5,888 nt of DNA from an uncultured Bacteroidota bacterium. Lineage in GTDB: Bacteria > Bacteroidota > Bacteroidia > NS11-12g > UBA955. The position numbers and the translations under genes are program-made. Positions 1 through 5,888 of the stretch are shown here, piece after piece. The DNA is taken from NCBI GenBank assembly GCA_903879775.1, contig CAIRMY010000016.1, forward strand, positions 1-5,888, in the 5' to 3' direction. How positions within the stretch are numbered: position 1 is the stretch's first letter; each line of letters starts with the position of its first letter. The notes under the pieces were generated by a model that was given only the letters and a program-made list of their open reading frames with translations, was not told where the DNA came from and ran no database searches.

Positions 1-661
1 AAACACTAAACGCTAAACTTCCAATCCGCACCATCGTGCTGCCATATTGGGTGGCAATTTTGTAATCGCCGCTCATGCCAATTGAAAGTTCTTTGAAGCT
101 CTCAACCGTTGAAAAATACGTCGATTTGATTTCGTGGAATAATCTTTGAGCCTGTGCAAATTCTTGGTGTGTGAGTTCAACATTGTCGGTTAGGCTTCCC
201 ATGCTCATGATGCCGGCAAAAATGATGTTCGGATAGTTCTCCGGTTTAAGTCCCTCAAAAAAATGATTGATTTCAGATGGAGGGATGCCAAATTTGCTTT
301 CTTCTTGAGCCAAATGCAATTGAAACAAACATGGAATGTTGCGGTTGTTTTTTTCGGCCTGTTTTTGAATTTCATCGAGTAAATGAAGGCTGTCAACAGA
401 GTGAATCATGGCAATAAACGGGGCAATGAATTTCACCTTGTTGGTTTGCAAATGTCCAATTAAATGCCATTCTATATCGTTATGCAATAATTCTTTACGT
501 TCCAAAAGTGCTTGAACCCTGTTTTCGGCAAATACCCGGTGATTGGCATCGTAGGCCTCTTTGATTTCTGCAATTTCTCTATATTTACTCACCACAATGA
601 GTTGGGTGGTTTTGGGAAGTTCTTCCTGAATTCTATGAATGTTGTTAGCGATGCGATTCAT
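1..661 (-). CDS. yggS: YggS/PLPBP-family pyridoxal-phosphate homeostasis protein (partial, C-terminus cut by window edge)
   Basis: Read on the minus strand from the ATG at 661-659, this gives 220 full codons and runs off the left edge. It is a fold-type III PLP-binding protein of the YggS/PROSC family, cytosolic, which holds PLP and helps balance vitamin B6 vitamers and amino-acid pools; no enzymatic turnover is established for the family. Visible signatures are VVSKYR with the expected Schiff-base lysine at about residue 26, the ENRVQ segment, WHLIGHLQTNKVK, IHSVDSLHLL, the SKFG motif, the GIMSMG strand and the C-terminal phosphate-binding stretch IGMSGDYKIA followed by GSTMVRIGS. The family is usually about 220-230 residues, so only a few residues should be missing. 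Two spots differ from the usual pattern: FAENR where FGEN is typical, and GSLAFS near the end where G-x-x-IFG is typical. The start is supported by normal N-terminal spacing to the lysine. It is divergent from the lipoprotein gene, 21 bp away. Family assignment is secure; physiological role is inferred from the family. Confidence 0.94.
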   Translation of the reverse strand, partial: MNRIANNIHRIQEELPKTTQLIVVSKYREIAEIKEAYDANHRVFAENRVQALLERKELLHNDIEWHLIGHLQTNKVKFIAPFIAMIHSVDSLHLLDEIQKQAEKNNRNIPCLFQLHLAQEESKFGIPPSEINHFFEGLKPENYPNIIFAGIMSMGSLTDNVELTHQEFAQAQRLFHEIKSTYFSTVESFKELSIGMSGDYKIATQYGSTMVRIGSLAFSV

Positions 662-667
662 TTTGCT

Positions 668-675
668 TAATTTTG
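668..675 (+). promoter_or_regulatory. Candidate -7 box (TAnnTTTG) for the lipoprotein-mutS2 operon
   Basis: TAATTTTG matches the Bacteroidetes primary-sigma -7 consensus TAnnTTTG exactly, and ends 7 bases before the ATG at 683. Initiation a few bases beyond the box would give a leaderless or nearly leaderless transcript. A possible -33 TTG at 642-644 sits at a slightly long spacing (23 bases) and lies inside yggS. No Shine-Dalgarno sequence is present. Confidence 0.5.
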
Positions 676-682
676 CACAACC

Positions 683-1030
683 ATGCGCAACTTTTGCCTC
701 AAAATTACAACCATCTTTCTGATTACAGTTGTTTTTGCTTGTAATTCTCGCCAATTTCCTGTTGAAGAACCCAAAATGGTTCAAATTTTGGCCGATGCAA
801 TGCGTTTGGAAGCCGGAATGCAAATCAAATACAACTATGCAATTCAACCCGATAGCTTGTGGAATCGTAATTATGCAATCATTTTGAAGAAACACAACGT
901 AGATCAGTCCGATTTCGATGAAACTTTAAAATCGTACAAGCGCGATGGTAAATTGTTTGCCGAATTGATGGAAAAAGTCATTGATGTTTTGCAACGCGAT
1001 GAGTTGAAACATAAAATGGATAAAAATTGA
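683..1030 (+). CDS. DUF4296-domain lipoprotein
   Basis: A 115-residue protein with a short basic N-terminus, a hydrophobic stretch (about residues 6-19) and a lipobox VFAC with the lipidated cysteine at residue 20. It should be exported and anchored by lipid, in the inner or outer membrane. The rest is a small, mostly helical, charged domain. The pattern VEEPKMVQILADAMRLEA, then a Y-x-x-I-L-K-K-H segment followed by F-D-E-T-L-K-S-Y, matches my recollection of DUF4296, a Bacteroidetes-restricted domain of unknown function. No catalytic residues can be pointed to. The ATG at 683 is chosen because it gives a complete signal peptide directly after a promoter-like box. The gene's TGA overlaps the mutS2 start by 4 bases, so the two are probably translated from one message. 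The function is unknown; a structural or envelope role is possible, but nothing here shows it. Confidence 0.85.
   Translation: MRNFCLKITTIFLITVVFACNSRQFPVEEPKMVQILADAMRLEAGMQIKYNYAIQPDSLWNRNYAIILKKHNVDQSDFDETLKSYKRDGKLFAELMEKVIDVLQRDELKHKMDKN
700..707 (-). promoter_or_regulatory. Candidate -7 box for yggS, inside the divergent lipoprotein gene
   Basis: Read on the minus strand, 707-700 is TAATTTTG, a match to the Bacteroidetes -7 consensus TAnnTTTG. It lies about 40 bases upstream of the yggS ATG and would give a leader of roughly 30 nt. No clear TTG-type -33 element is seen at the expected spacing. It falls in the signal-peptide codons of the opposite gene, so the match could be coincidental in AT-rich coding DNA. 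It is proposed because the 21-bp intergenic gap is too short to hold a whole yggS promoter. Confidence 0.25.
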
Positions 1031-3438
1031 AATATCCAGATCATTTTGAAAGCATTGTAGGGTTTCAGCAACTTCGTTCTGAAATTGAAAACCGTTGTAG
1101 GTTTGAAACTTCCCAAAAATTAGCTTCCGATTTTTCCATGCTCACTTCTTGGGAGCAGATTTCCTTACAACTCGATTATCTCGATGAAGCAAATGTGCTT
1201 TTAGAGCAATTTCCTTCATTGTTTCAATTTCAAGAAACGGCAGATATCTCATTGTGGTTGAAGCACATCGACATTGAAAATTATTTTTTCATGGAGGACG
1301 AGTTGTTTGCAATTTTACGCGTGTTGCAAGCTTACCAAAAAGTGAGTGCAATATTGGTTTCAAGGCAAGAATTATTTCCGAAGTTTCATCAAATTTTCAT
1401 TGCCAATGATGCCATTAAGCCTTGTGTTGAATTGATTTCCGGGGTGATCGATGAAGATGCTTCGTTTAAATCGTCGGCATCACCAACCTATCAGAAACTC
1501 ACTCAAGGCATACAAAGATTGGAGCGAGAGGCGAGGTCCCTCACAAAATCAATCTTTAGAGAATGGAAAAACGCTGGTTACACAGCCGATACCGATGTTA
1601 CAGTGAGGGAAGAGCGACTTGTGATTCCGGTCATAGCAGAATTTAAGCGTAAGGTTCAAGGATTTGTGAAGGACATTTCAGCGACCGGGAAAATATTGTA
1701 TGTTGAGCCCGCGGCGATTCTTGAAATGAACAATCATTTGAAGGAAATGTATGCTGAACGACGCCGAGAACGCGAGAAATTGTTGAAGCAGTTAACGGCC
1801 GATTTGAAGCCTTACCATCACCAACTCAACCAGGTGATGCACCAAATGGCGTTGGCCGATTTTGTGTATGCAAAGCAGCAAATTTGCAGTCAATATCAGG
1901 CTGAGCGACCAAAATATATTGAACACCAAGGCTTGTACTTAAAGCAAGCATATCATCCAGTTTTAAAGAAGGAACTGGGGAAACAAAATTTAAAGATTGT
2001 TCCATTGACCATTGAAATGCGTGAAAATCGCATCGTGGTGGTGAGTGGTCCCAATGCAGGTGGTAAGAGTGTTGTGTTAAAAACAACCTTGCTTTTGCAA
2101 TATATGTTTCAATGCGGATTGTATGTTACGGCATTGCCTGAAAGTGAATTTTCGGTCTTTGAATTTTTAGGGATTGATTGCGGCGACGGACAGAGCATTG
2201 AGCAAGGATTGAGTACTTTTAGTGCACATTTAGCCAATTTGAAGGCTATTTTGGGACATACAGGACCAAAAGCGTTCATTGGATTGGATGAAATTGGTGC
2301 TGGCACAGATCCAAGATTTGGAGCGCCAATTGCCCAAGCCTTGATGGAGCAGTTGCTCGAAAGGGGTGCATTTGCCATTGCAACAACGCATTTTTCTCAG
2401 TTGAGGGAATGGGGAATTGGGATGGAGCATGTTGCTCAGGCCAGCATGGCGTATGATGCAAAAGCCTTAAAGCCTTTGTATTCATTTGTGATGGGAAAAC
2501 CTGGTAGCAGTTTTGCATTGGAATTGATGCGTAAAACAGGTTTCGATGAAGCTTGGATGAAACGAATTGAAGCGTTAACAGGCAAAGAAATTGGCAAAAC
2601 GGAAGATTTGATGTTGCATTTGGAGCAACAGAATCAATATTTACAGAGGTTAATCACCGACAACGAGCGCAAGTCGAACCACTTACAAGAATTGCAAGAC
2701 GAGTATAACAAGTTGAAGGAAAAACTTCAATCGAAGCGCAAGGAAGTTGTTGATCTGGCGCGTTGGGAAGCGCAAAAATTGCTCGCCGATACAAACCAGC
2801 AGATTGAAAATACCATAAGGGTGATTCGTGAACACGGGGCAAAAAAAGAACCAACCATGAAAGCCAGAATGGAGCTTGATCAGTTCAAAGCCAAAGTCAA
2901 TACCGATGCCACGAAATCTACGCAAAAGAATGTCCCTCAAAAGCATACAACACAAGAATCGGAAGTGATTGTGCCATTGAAGCCATCCGACATTTTACCG
3001 GGTTCGAAGGTGAAAAACAAAGCGTCGAATCAAGAGGGAGAGGTGTTGGAAGTAAAAAAGAATAAGATTTTGGTGGCTTTTGGATTGTTGAAAATGTGGG
3101 TTCCGTTGGAGGAATTGCAAATTTCTAAGACTTCTGGGGGTGGCACGAAGCAAAAGGCGAGGGTTGGATTTAACTGGGTAGAACGACAAGCGAGTTTTTC
3201 GAACGAGATAGATTTGAGGGGCGTTAGGGGAGATGAAGCATTGTTGAAGGTTCAAAAATGGTTGGATGAAGCGTATGCTTTGGGACAAGGAACTGTGAAA
3301 ATCATTCATGGCCGGGGCGATGGAATATTGAGGAAATTGTTGCGTCAACATTTTAAAACTGTGAACTTTATTAAAAGTTATTACGATGAACATGCCGATA
3401 GGGGTGGCGACGGTTGCACCTATGTTGAATTGATGTAA
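1027..3438 (+). CDS. mutS2: MutS2 family ATPase/endonuclease with C-terminal Smr domain
   Basis: An 803-residue cytosolic MutS2 homologue, the usual length. It lacks the MutS mismatch-recognition domain. In order: an N-terminal MutS core and clamp region (about 1-330); an ABC-type ATPase with Walker A GPNAGGKS (341-348, K347), signature-region LSTFSAHL (395-402), Walker B GLDEIGAGTDP (D421/E422) and switch histidine H455 in ATTH; a charged predicted coiled coil (526-603); a polar linker (604-656); a small beta-rich KOW-like segment (657-705); and a C-terminal Smr domain (about 726-803) with EIDLRG (727-732) and HGRGDG (761-766). MutS2 proteins have been linked to suppression of recombination and, in Firmicutes, to splitting collided ribosomes; which applies here cannot be told from sequence. 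The start is TTG at 1027: an in-frame TAA at 1021 rules out anything upstream, and the first ATG comes only after about 37 residues, which would remove the conserved Y-P-x-x-F-E-x-x-x-GF opening. It overlaps the lipoprotein stop (TTGA). Confidence 0.95.
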   Translation: MKYPDHFESIVGFQQLRSEIENRCRFETSQKLASDFSMLTSWEQISLQLDYLDEANVLLEQFPSLFQFQETADISLWLKHIDIENYFFMEDELFAILRVLQAYQKVSAILVSRQELFPKFHQIFIANDAIKPCVELISGVIDEDASFKSSASPTYQKLTQGIQRLEREARSLTKSIFREWKNAGYTADTDVTVREERLVIPVIAEFKRKVQGFVKDISATGKILYVEPAAILEMNNHLKEMYAERRREREKLLKQLTADLKPYHHQLNQVMHQMALADFVYAKQQICSQYQAERPKYIEHQGLYLKQAYHPVLKKELGKQNLKIVPLTIEMRENRIVVVSGPNAGGKSVVLKTTLLLQYMFQCGLYVTALPESEFSVFEFLGIDCGDGQSIEQGLSTFSAHLANLKAILGHTGPKAFIGLDEIGAGTDPRFGAPIAQALMEQLLERGAFAIATTHFSQLREWGIGMEHVAQASMAYDAKALKPLYSFVMGKPGSSFALELMRKTGFDEAWMKRIEALTGKEIGKTEDLMLHLEQQNQYLQRLITDNERKSNHLQELQDEYNKLKEKLQSKRKEVVDLARWEAQKLLADTNQQIENTIRVIREHGAKKEPTMKARMELDQFKAKVNTDATKSTQKNVPQKHTTQESEVIVPLKPSDILPGSKVKNKASNQEGEVLEVKKNKILVAFGLLKMWVPLEELQISKTSGGGTKQKARVGFNWVERQASFSNEIDLRGVRGDEALLKVQKWLDEAYALGQGTVKIIHGRGDGILRKLLRQHFKTVNFIKSYYDEHADRGGDGCTYVELM

Positions 3439-3454
3439 GCGGTTGCTTTTTTCC

Positions 3455-3482
3455 GATTTTTCACATTTTACCCTGAAAAATC
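3455..3482. repeat. Perfect 9-bp inverted repeat between mutS2 and folD
   Basis: GATTTTTCA (3455-3463) and its exact complement TGAAAAATC (3474-3482) are separated by 10 bases. The right arm also lies within a smaller nested palindrome, CTGA-AAAA-TCAG (3473-3484), which touches the putative folD -7 box. As RNA it would form an AU-rich hairpin that could end mutS2 transcription, although the T-rich stretch after it is interrupted and doubles as the -7 box. As DNA it covers the region where a -33 element would lie, so an operator is an alternative. Confidence 0.5.
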
Positions 3483-3484
3483 AG

Positions 3485-3492
3485 TATTTTTG
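3485..3492 (+). promoter_or_regulatory. Candidate -7 box (TAnnTTTG) for folD-queE
   Basis: TATTTTTG matches TAnnTTTG exactly and ends 5 bases before the ATG at 3498, predicting initiation at or next to the start codon. No TTG-like -33 element is seen at standard spacing; the 9-bp inverted repeat occupies that place. The G of the GTG at 3492 is the last base of this box, which argues against that GTG being the translation start. Confidence 0.5.
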
Positions 3493-3497
3493 TGGCA

Positions 3498-4379
3498 ATG
3501 GCATTGATATTGAATGGCAAAGAAGTTGCCGATACTTTAAAGCAAAAGATTGCTCAAGAGGTTGAGCAAATGGTGGCTGCAGGTCATCGTGCGCCGCATT
3601 TGGTGGCTATTTTAGTTGGAAATGATGGTGGTTCTCAAACTTACGTTGGGGCAAAAGAAAAAGCTTGTCACGAGGTTGGTTTTGGAGGGACAGTGATTCG
3701 TTACGACGAAACAATTACCGAAGAACAATTGCTTGCAAAAATTGCGGAAATTAACGCTGATCCTGAAATTGATGGATTGATTGTGCAATTGCCATTGCCT
3801 AAGCATATCAATGAAACAAAAATTACACATGCCATTTTACCTCAGAAAGATGTAGATGGTTTTCACGATGTAAACATGGGGCAGTTGGCCAAAGGAAACG
3901 ATGGTATTGTGTCTGCAACTCCATTGGGAATTACCTTAATTTTACAACATTACAACATCGAAACTGCTGGTAAACACGTGGTTGTGATTGGAAGAAGTAA
4001 CATTGTTGGTAGACCAATTAGCATTTTATTGTCAAATCCAGGTCCTGTTGGAAATGCCACAGTGACCGTTTGTCATAGCAGAACTCAGAATTTAAGTCAC
4101 TTTACCTTACAAGCCGATATCATTGTTGCGGCAATTGGTAAACCTGGCTTTGTAACTGGCGATATGGTGAAAGAAGGTGCTGTGGTGATAGATGTAGGAA
4201 CAACTAGAATTGACGATGCAACCAAGAAAGCTGGTTGGAGATTGTCTGGTGATGTTGATTTTGCGTCTGTTGAACCAAAGGCATCTGCCATTACTCCGGT
4301 TCCAGGCGGTGTTGGTCCAATGACCATTACTGCATTGTTAAACAATACTTTAAAAGCACGTAAAGCTCAATTAAAATGA
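3498..4379 (+). CDS. folD: Bifunctional methylenetetrahydrofolate dehydrogenase/methenyltetrahydrofolate cyclohydrolase
   Basis: A 293-residue cytosolic enzyme that interconverts 5,10-methylene-, 5,10-methenyl- and 10-formyl-tetrahydrofolate, normally with NADP+, supplying one-carbon units for purines and formyl-methionine. The N-terminal folate domain shows SQTYVGAKEKAC with the conserved Y49 and catalytic K53, VQLPLP (Q97) and KDVDGFH with D120, aligning with Y52/K56/Q100/D125 of the human enzyme by motif spacing. The linking motif is SATPLGI. The Rossmann domain has GRSNIVGRP (165-173), TVCHSRT, ADIIVAAIGKPGFV and VVIDVG, and the C-terminal signature is TPVPGGVGPMT (P269-P274 core). Nothing is missing and the length is normal. 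ATG at 3498 is preferred over GTG at 3492 because the N-terminus then reads MALILNGKEVA, as is usual for FolD, and the GTG overlaps the promoter box. Its TGA overlaps the queE ATG (ATGA), indicating co-translation. Confidence 0.97.
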   Translation: MALILNGKEVADTLKQKIAQEVEQMVAAGHRAPHLVAILVGNDGGSQTYVGAKEKACHEVGFGGTVIRYDETITEEQLLAKIAEINADPEIDGLIVQLPLPKHINETKITHAILPQKDVDGFHDVNMGQLAKGNDGIVSATPLGITLILQHYNIETAGKHVVVIGRSNIVGRPISILLSNPGPVGNATVTVCHSRTQNLSHFTLQADIIVAAIGKPGFVTGDMVKEGAVVIDVGTTRIDDATKKAGWRLSGDVDFASVEPKASAITPVPGGVGPMTITALLNNTLKARKAQLK

Positions 4380-4978
4380 CCGCTGTTTTTCCTGTAATGG
4401 AACATTTTTACACCATTCAGGGGGAGGGTGCATTTACAGGAGTGCCTGCCTACTTCATTCGTTTGGCCGGTTGCGATGTAGGTTGCACCTGGTGTGATGT
4501 GAAAGAAAGTTGGGATGCTTCGCAGTATCAGTCGTTTTCTGCGGCAGATATGCTCATCTGGGTGAAGTCGTCAAAGGCAAATATTGTTGTCATTACTGGT
4601 GGTGAACCCGCGATGTATGACTTGTCAGAAATTGTTGATCTTTTTCACAACGCCAATTTAAGGGTGCATATTGAAACCTCTGCGGCTTATGAAATTAGAG
4701 GGGATTTCGATTGGATTACCATTTCTCCAAAGAAATTTAAATTTCCCCTCGAATTGGAATTGAAAAAAGCCCATGAGTTGAAAATTGTGGCTTTCAATAA
4801 ATCCGACTTTCAATGGGCCGAACAATGGGAAATCCATTGCAATGAAAACTGTAAATTATTCTTGCAGCCAGAGTGGGACAAACGCGATAAAATGATGGAA
4901 TTGATCATTGATTATGTGAAAGAGCATCCGCATTGGCAAATTTCTTTGCAAACGCATAAAATTCTGAATGTTCCTTAA
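4376..4978 (+). CDS. queE: 7-carboxy-7-deazaguanine synthase (radical SAM, Bacteroidetes type)
   Basis: A 200-residue radical SAM enzyme that converts 6-carboxy-tetrahydropterin to 7-carboxy-7-deazaguanine, the ring-contraction step on the way to preQ0 and the tRNA base queuosine. The N-terminus PVMEHFYTIQGEG is the QueE substrate-loop signature. The [4Fe-4S]-binding cysteines are C33, C37 and C40 in a classical CX3CX2C arrangement (GCDVGCTWCD), and the SAM-contacting TGGEP is at 74-78. HIETSAAYEI, TISPKKFKFPL, ELKIVAFNKSDF, LFLQPEW and the C-terminal ISLQTHKILNVP complete the family pattern; ETSG is more common where ETSA stands here. The length suits the compact form of the enzyme. The start overlaps the folD stop by 4 bases, so translation is probably coupled. 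No queC, queD or queF lies in this window, so the rest of the pathway must be encoded elsewhere. Queuosine rather than another 7-deazaguanine product is the default inference. Confidence 0.95.
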   Translation: MTAVFPVMEHFYTIQGEGAFTGVPAYFIRLAGCDVGCTWCDVKESWDASQYQSFSAADMLIWVKSSKANIVVITGGEPAMYDLSEIVDLFHNANLRVHIETSAAYEIRGDFDWITISPKKFKFPLELELKKAHELKIVAFNKSDFQWAEQWEIHCNENCKLFLQPEWDKRDKMMELIIDYVKEHPHWQISLQTHKILNVP

Positions 4979-5034
4979 AAAATACGCTCGTTAATCCTGT
5001 GTGTAACTTCAAAAATGAATGGGATTTTCTCGTT

Positions 5035-5042
5035 TATTTTTG
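5035..5042 (+). promoter_or_regulatory. Candidate -7 box (TAnnTTTG) for the serine hydrolase gene
   Basis: TATTTTTG, identical to the box before folD, ends 10 bases before the ATG at 5053. A leader of only a few bases is predicted. No convincing -33 TTG is present at 17-21 bases upstream. Since the gene follows queE by 74 bp in the same direction, this box suggests its own promoter, with possible read-through from folD-queE because no strong terminator is seen. Confidence 0.5.
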
Positions 5043-5052
5043 TAATTCTCGC

Positions 5053-5888
5053 ATGAACTCCTTTTTGAAACATACGGTTAAGCTTGTGGCGTTTGGTTTT
5101 TTTCTTTTTTCGGAGGGACTGATGGCGCAGGGAAATCGTGCAATGGGTTCAACGGAAAGAATGCTGCGGGAAAAATATTTGCCTTTTTCGGATACCACCC
5201 AAATAAAAATTAACAATTTCTTTGACCGATTCAACAGAATTGGGAATTTCAATGGGTCTTTTTTGATGTTTAAAAATGATAGCATCATTTTTGGCTCTCG
5301 GGGAAATTCAATTCGTTCTACCAGGGATTCAGTTTACCCTGAAGATATTTTTCAGCTGGCTTCTGTTTCTAAGGTTTTTACTGGCATTTCGGTGATGTTA
5401 TTGCACCAAGATGGGTATTTAAACATCGACGATAGTGTGCATTGGTACTTGCCTGAATTGAAACGTAAAAATTTATCAATCAGAAACTTATTGAGTCATA
5501 CCAGCGGCTTGCCCGACTATTTCTATTACAATTATAAAGGGTTTAACTTAAAGCAGGGGCAGGGGCATTTGGTGAATGAAGATGTTCTAGAATTGGTAAA
5601 TGCTCAACCAGATAAGCACTTTGCAAAACCTGGTTCTTATGATTATTGCAACACCAATTATGCTTTTTTAAGTTTAATTGTTGAACGCACAAGCAAGCAA
5701 GATTTTAGGTCGTTTGTGAGGGAAAATATCTGTAAAATGGCTGATATGAAATTTACCCATGTTTGTAATTTTGATAGTATGCCTTTGGTGAATTATCCGG
5801 TGCAAGGGTATGACAATTGGAGTGTTTTCGACGATAATATGTTCAATGGCACAACCGGAGATAAAGGTGTTTATTCGAGTGTTTTTGA
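5053..5888 (+). CDS. Exported serine hydrolase, beta-lactamase/S12 family (partial, C-terminus beyond window)
   Basis: The reading frame opens at ATG 5053 and is still open at the right edge (278 full codons plus two bases). The N-terminus is a Sec signal peptide: K6 and K10, a hydrophobic run (about residues 11-19) and a likely signal peptidase I site after residue 25 (LMA|QGN), so the protein should be periplasmic or secreted. The mature part carries class C beta-lactamase/penicillin-binding-protein-like motifs: SVSK at S104-K107 (SxxK nucleophile and general base, in the context QLASVSKVFTG), LLSHTSGLPDY at 146-156, and YCN at Y198-N200 (the YxN motif, in YDYCNTNY; YSN is the common form). 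GDKGVYSS just before the edge matches the following conserved segment. The third motif (HxG or KTG-like) would lie beyond the window. Members include D-aminopeptidases, esterases and carboxypeptidases; the substrate cannot be told, and a true beta-lactamase is not implied. Confidence 0.9.
   Translation, partial: MNSFLKHTVKLVAFGFFLFSEGLMAQGNRAMGSTERMLREKYLPFSDTTQIKINNFFDRFNRIGNFNGSFLMFKNDSIIFGSRGNSIRSTRDSVYPEDIFQLASVSKVFTGISVMLLHQDGYLNIDDSVHWYLPELKRKNLSIRNLLSHTSGLPDYFYYNYKGFNLKQGQGHLVNEDVLELVNAQPDKHFAKPGSYDYCNTNYAFLSLIVERTSKQDFRSFVRENICKMADMKFTHVCNFDSMPLVNYPVQGYDNWSVFDDNMFNGTTGDKGVYSSVF

Noticed and set aside
205..396. 63-codon minus-strand frame within yggS
   Set aside because: It is a different reading frame of the same strand inside a well-supported gene, with a low-complexity basic product; a shadow frame.
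2995..3393. 132-codon minus-strand open frame opposite the mutS2 3' region
   Set aside because: It lies wholly antisense to the KOW-like and Smr segments of mutS2, its product shows no recognisable motif, and no promoter-like box precedes it. The same holds for the shorter antisense frames within mutS2 and folD.
3437..3452. Hairpin AAGC-GGTT-GCTT followed by a T run, as a mutS2 terminator
   Set aside because: The stem is only 4 bp and begins within the stop codon, too weak to call an intrinsic terminator; the 9-bp repeat just downstream is the better candidate.
3492..3497. GTG at 3492 as folD start, adding two residues
   Set aside because: It overlaps the last base of the -7 box and would lie upstream of the expected transcription start; the ATG at 3498 gives the usual FolD N-terminus.
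5034..5288. 84-codon minus-strand frame opposite the hydrolase signal-peptide region
   Set aside because: The plus-strand frame has a signal peptide, a catalytic SxxK and conserved motifs; the antisense product resembles nothing known to me.
1..5888. Defence, phage, mobile-element, toxin-antitoxin, CRISPR or RNA-gene content
   Set aside because: Reading both strands I found no transposase, integrase, repeat array, tRNA-like or rRNA sequence; the coding space is filled by housekeeping-type genes plus one lipoprotein and one hydrolase.

Overview
The window looks like an ordinary chromosomal segment of a Bacteroidota (Bacteroidetes) bacterium, AT-rich by eye. The evidence is the set of protein families (a DUF4296 lipoprotein, the Bacteroidetes-type QueE, a MutS2 with C-terminal Smr domain), the lack of Shine-Dalgarno sequences before the genes, and boxes of the Bacteroidetes -7 form TAnnTTTG just before three start codons. 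I see no rRNA, tRNA, insertion sequence, CRISPR array, phage gene or sign of recent transfer.

Layout. Bases 1-661 (minus strand) hold most of a YggS/PLPBP-family pyridoxal-phosphate homeostasis protein, cut by the left edge close to its C-terminus. A 21-bp gap separates it from a divergent plus-strand pair: a small DUF4296 lipoprotein (683-1030) and mutS2 (1027-3438), which overlap by 4 bases (TTGA), with mutS2 starting at TTG. After a 59-bp gap with a perfect 9-bp inverted repeat and a promoter-like box comes a second pair, folD (3498-4379) and queE (4376-4978), overlapping by ATGA. After a further 74-bp gap with another promoter-like box comes the start of an exported serine hydrolase of the beta-lactamase/S12 family (5053 to beyond the right edge).

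How the genes work together. folD (one-carbon folate metabolism) and queE (7-deazaguanine/queuosine precursor synthesis) are probably co-transcribed. Their link is loose: both pathways touch pterin chemistry and nucleotide or tRNA metabolism. The lipoprotein and mutS2 are probably co-transcribed, but no functional link is visible. The YggS protein and the serine hydrolase appear to be separate units.

No previously undescribed system is evident. The points most worth a second look are regulatory: near-leaderless promoter geometry at three genes, a yggS promoter that must lie at least partly inside the divergent lipoprotein gene, the inverted repeat abutting the folD -7 box, and the TTG start of mutS2. 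All intergenic gaps are under 80 bp.
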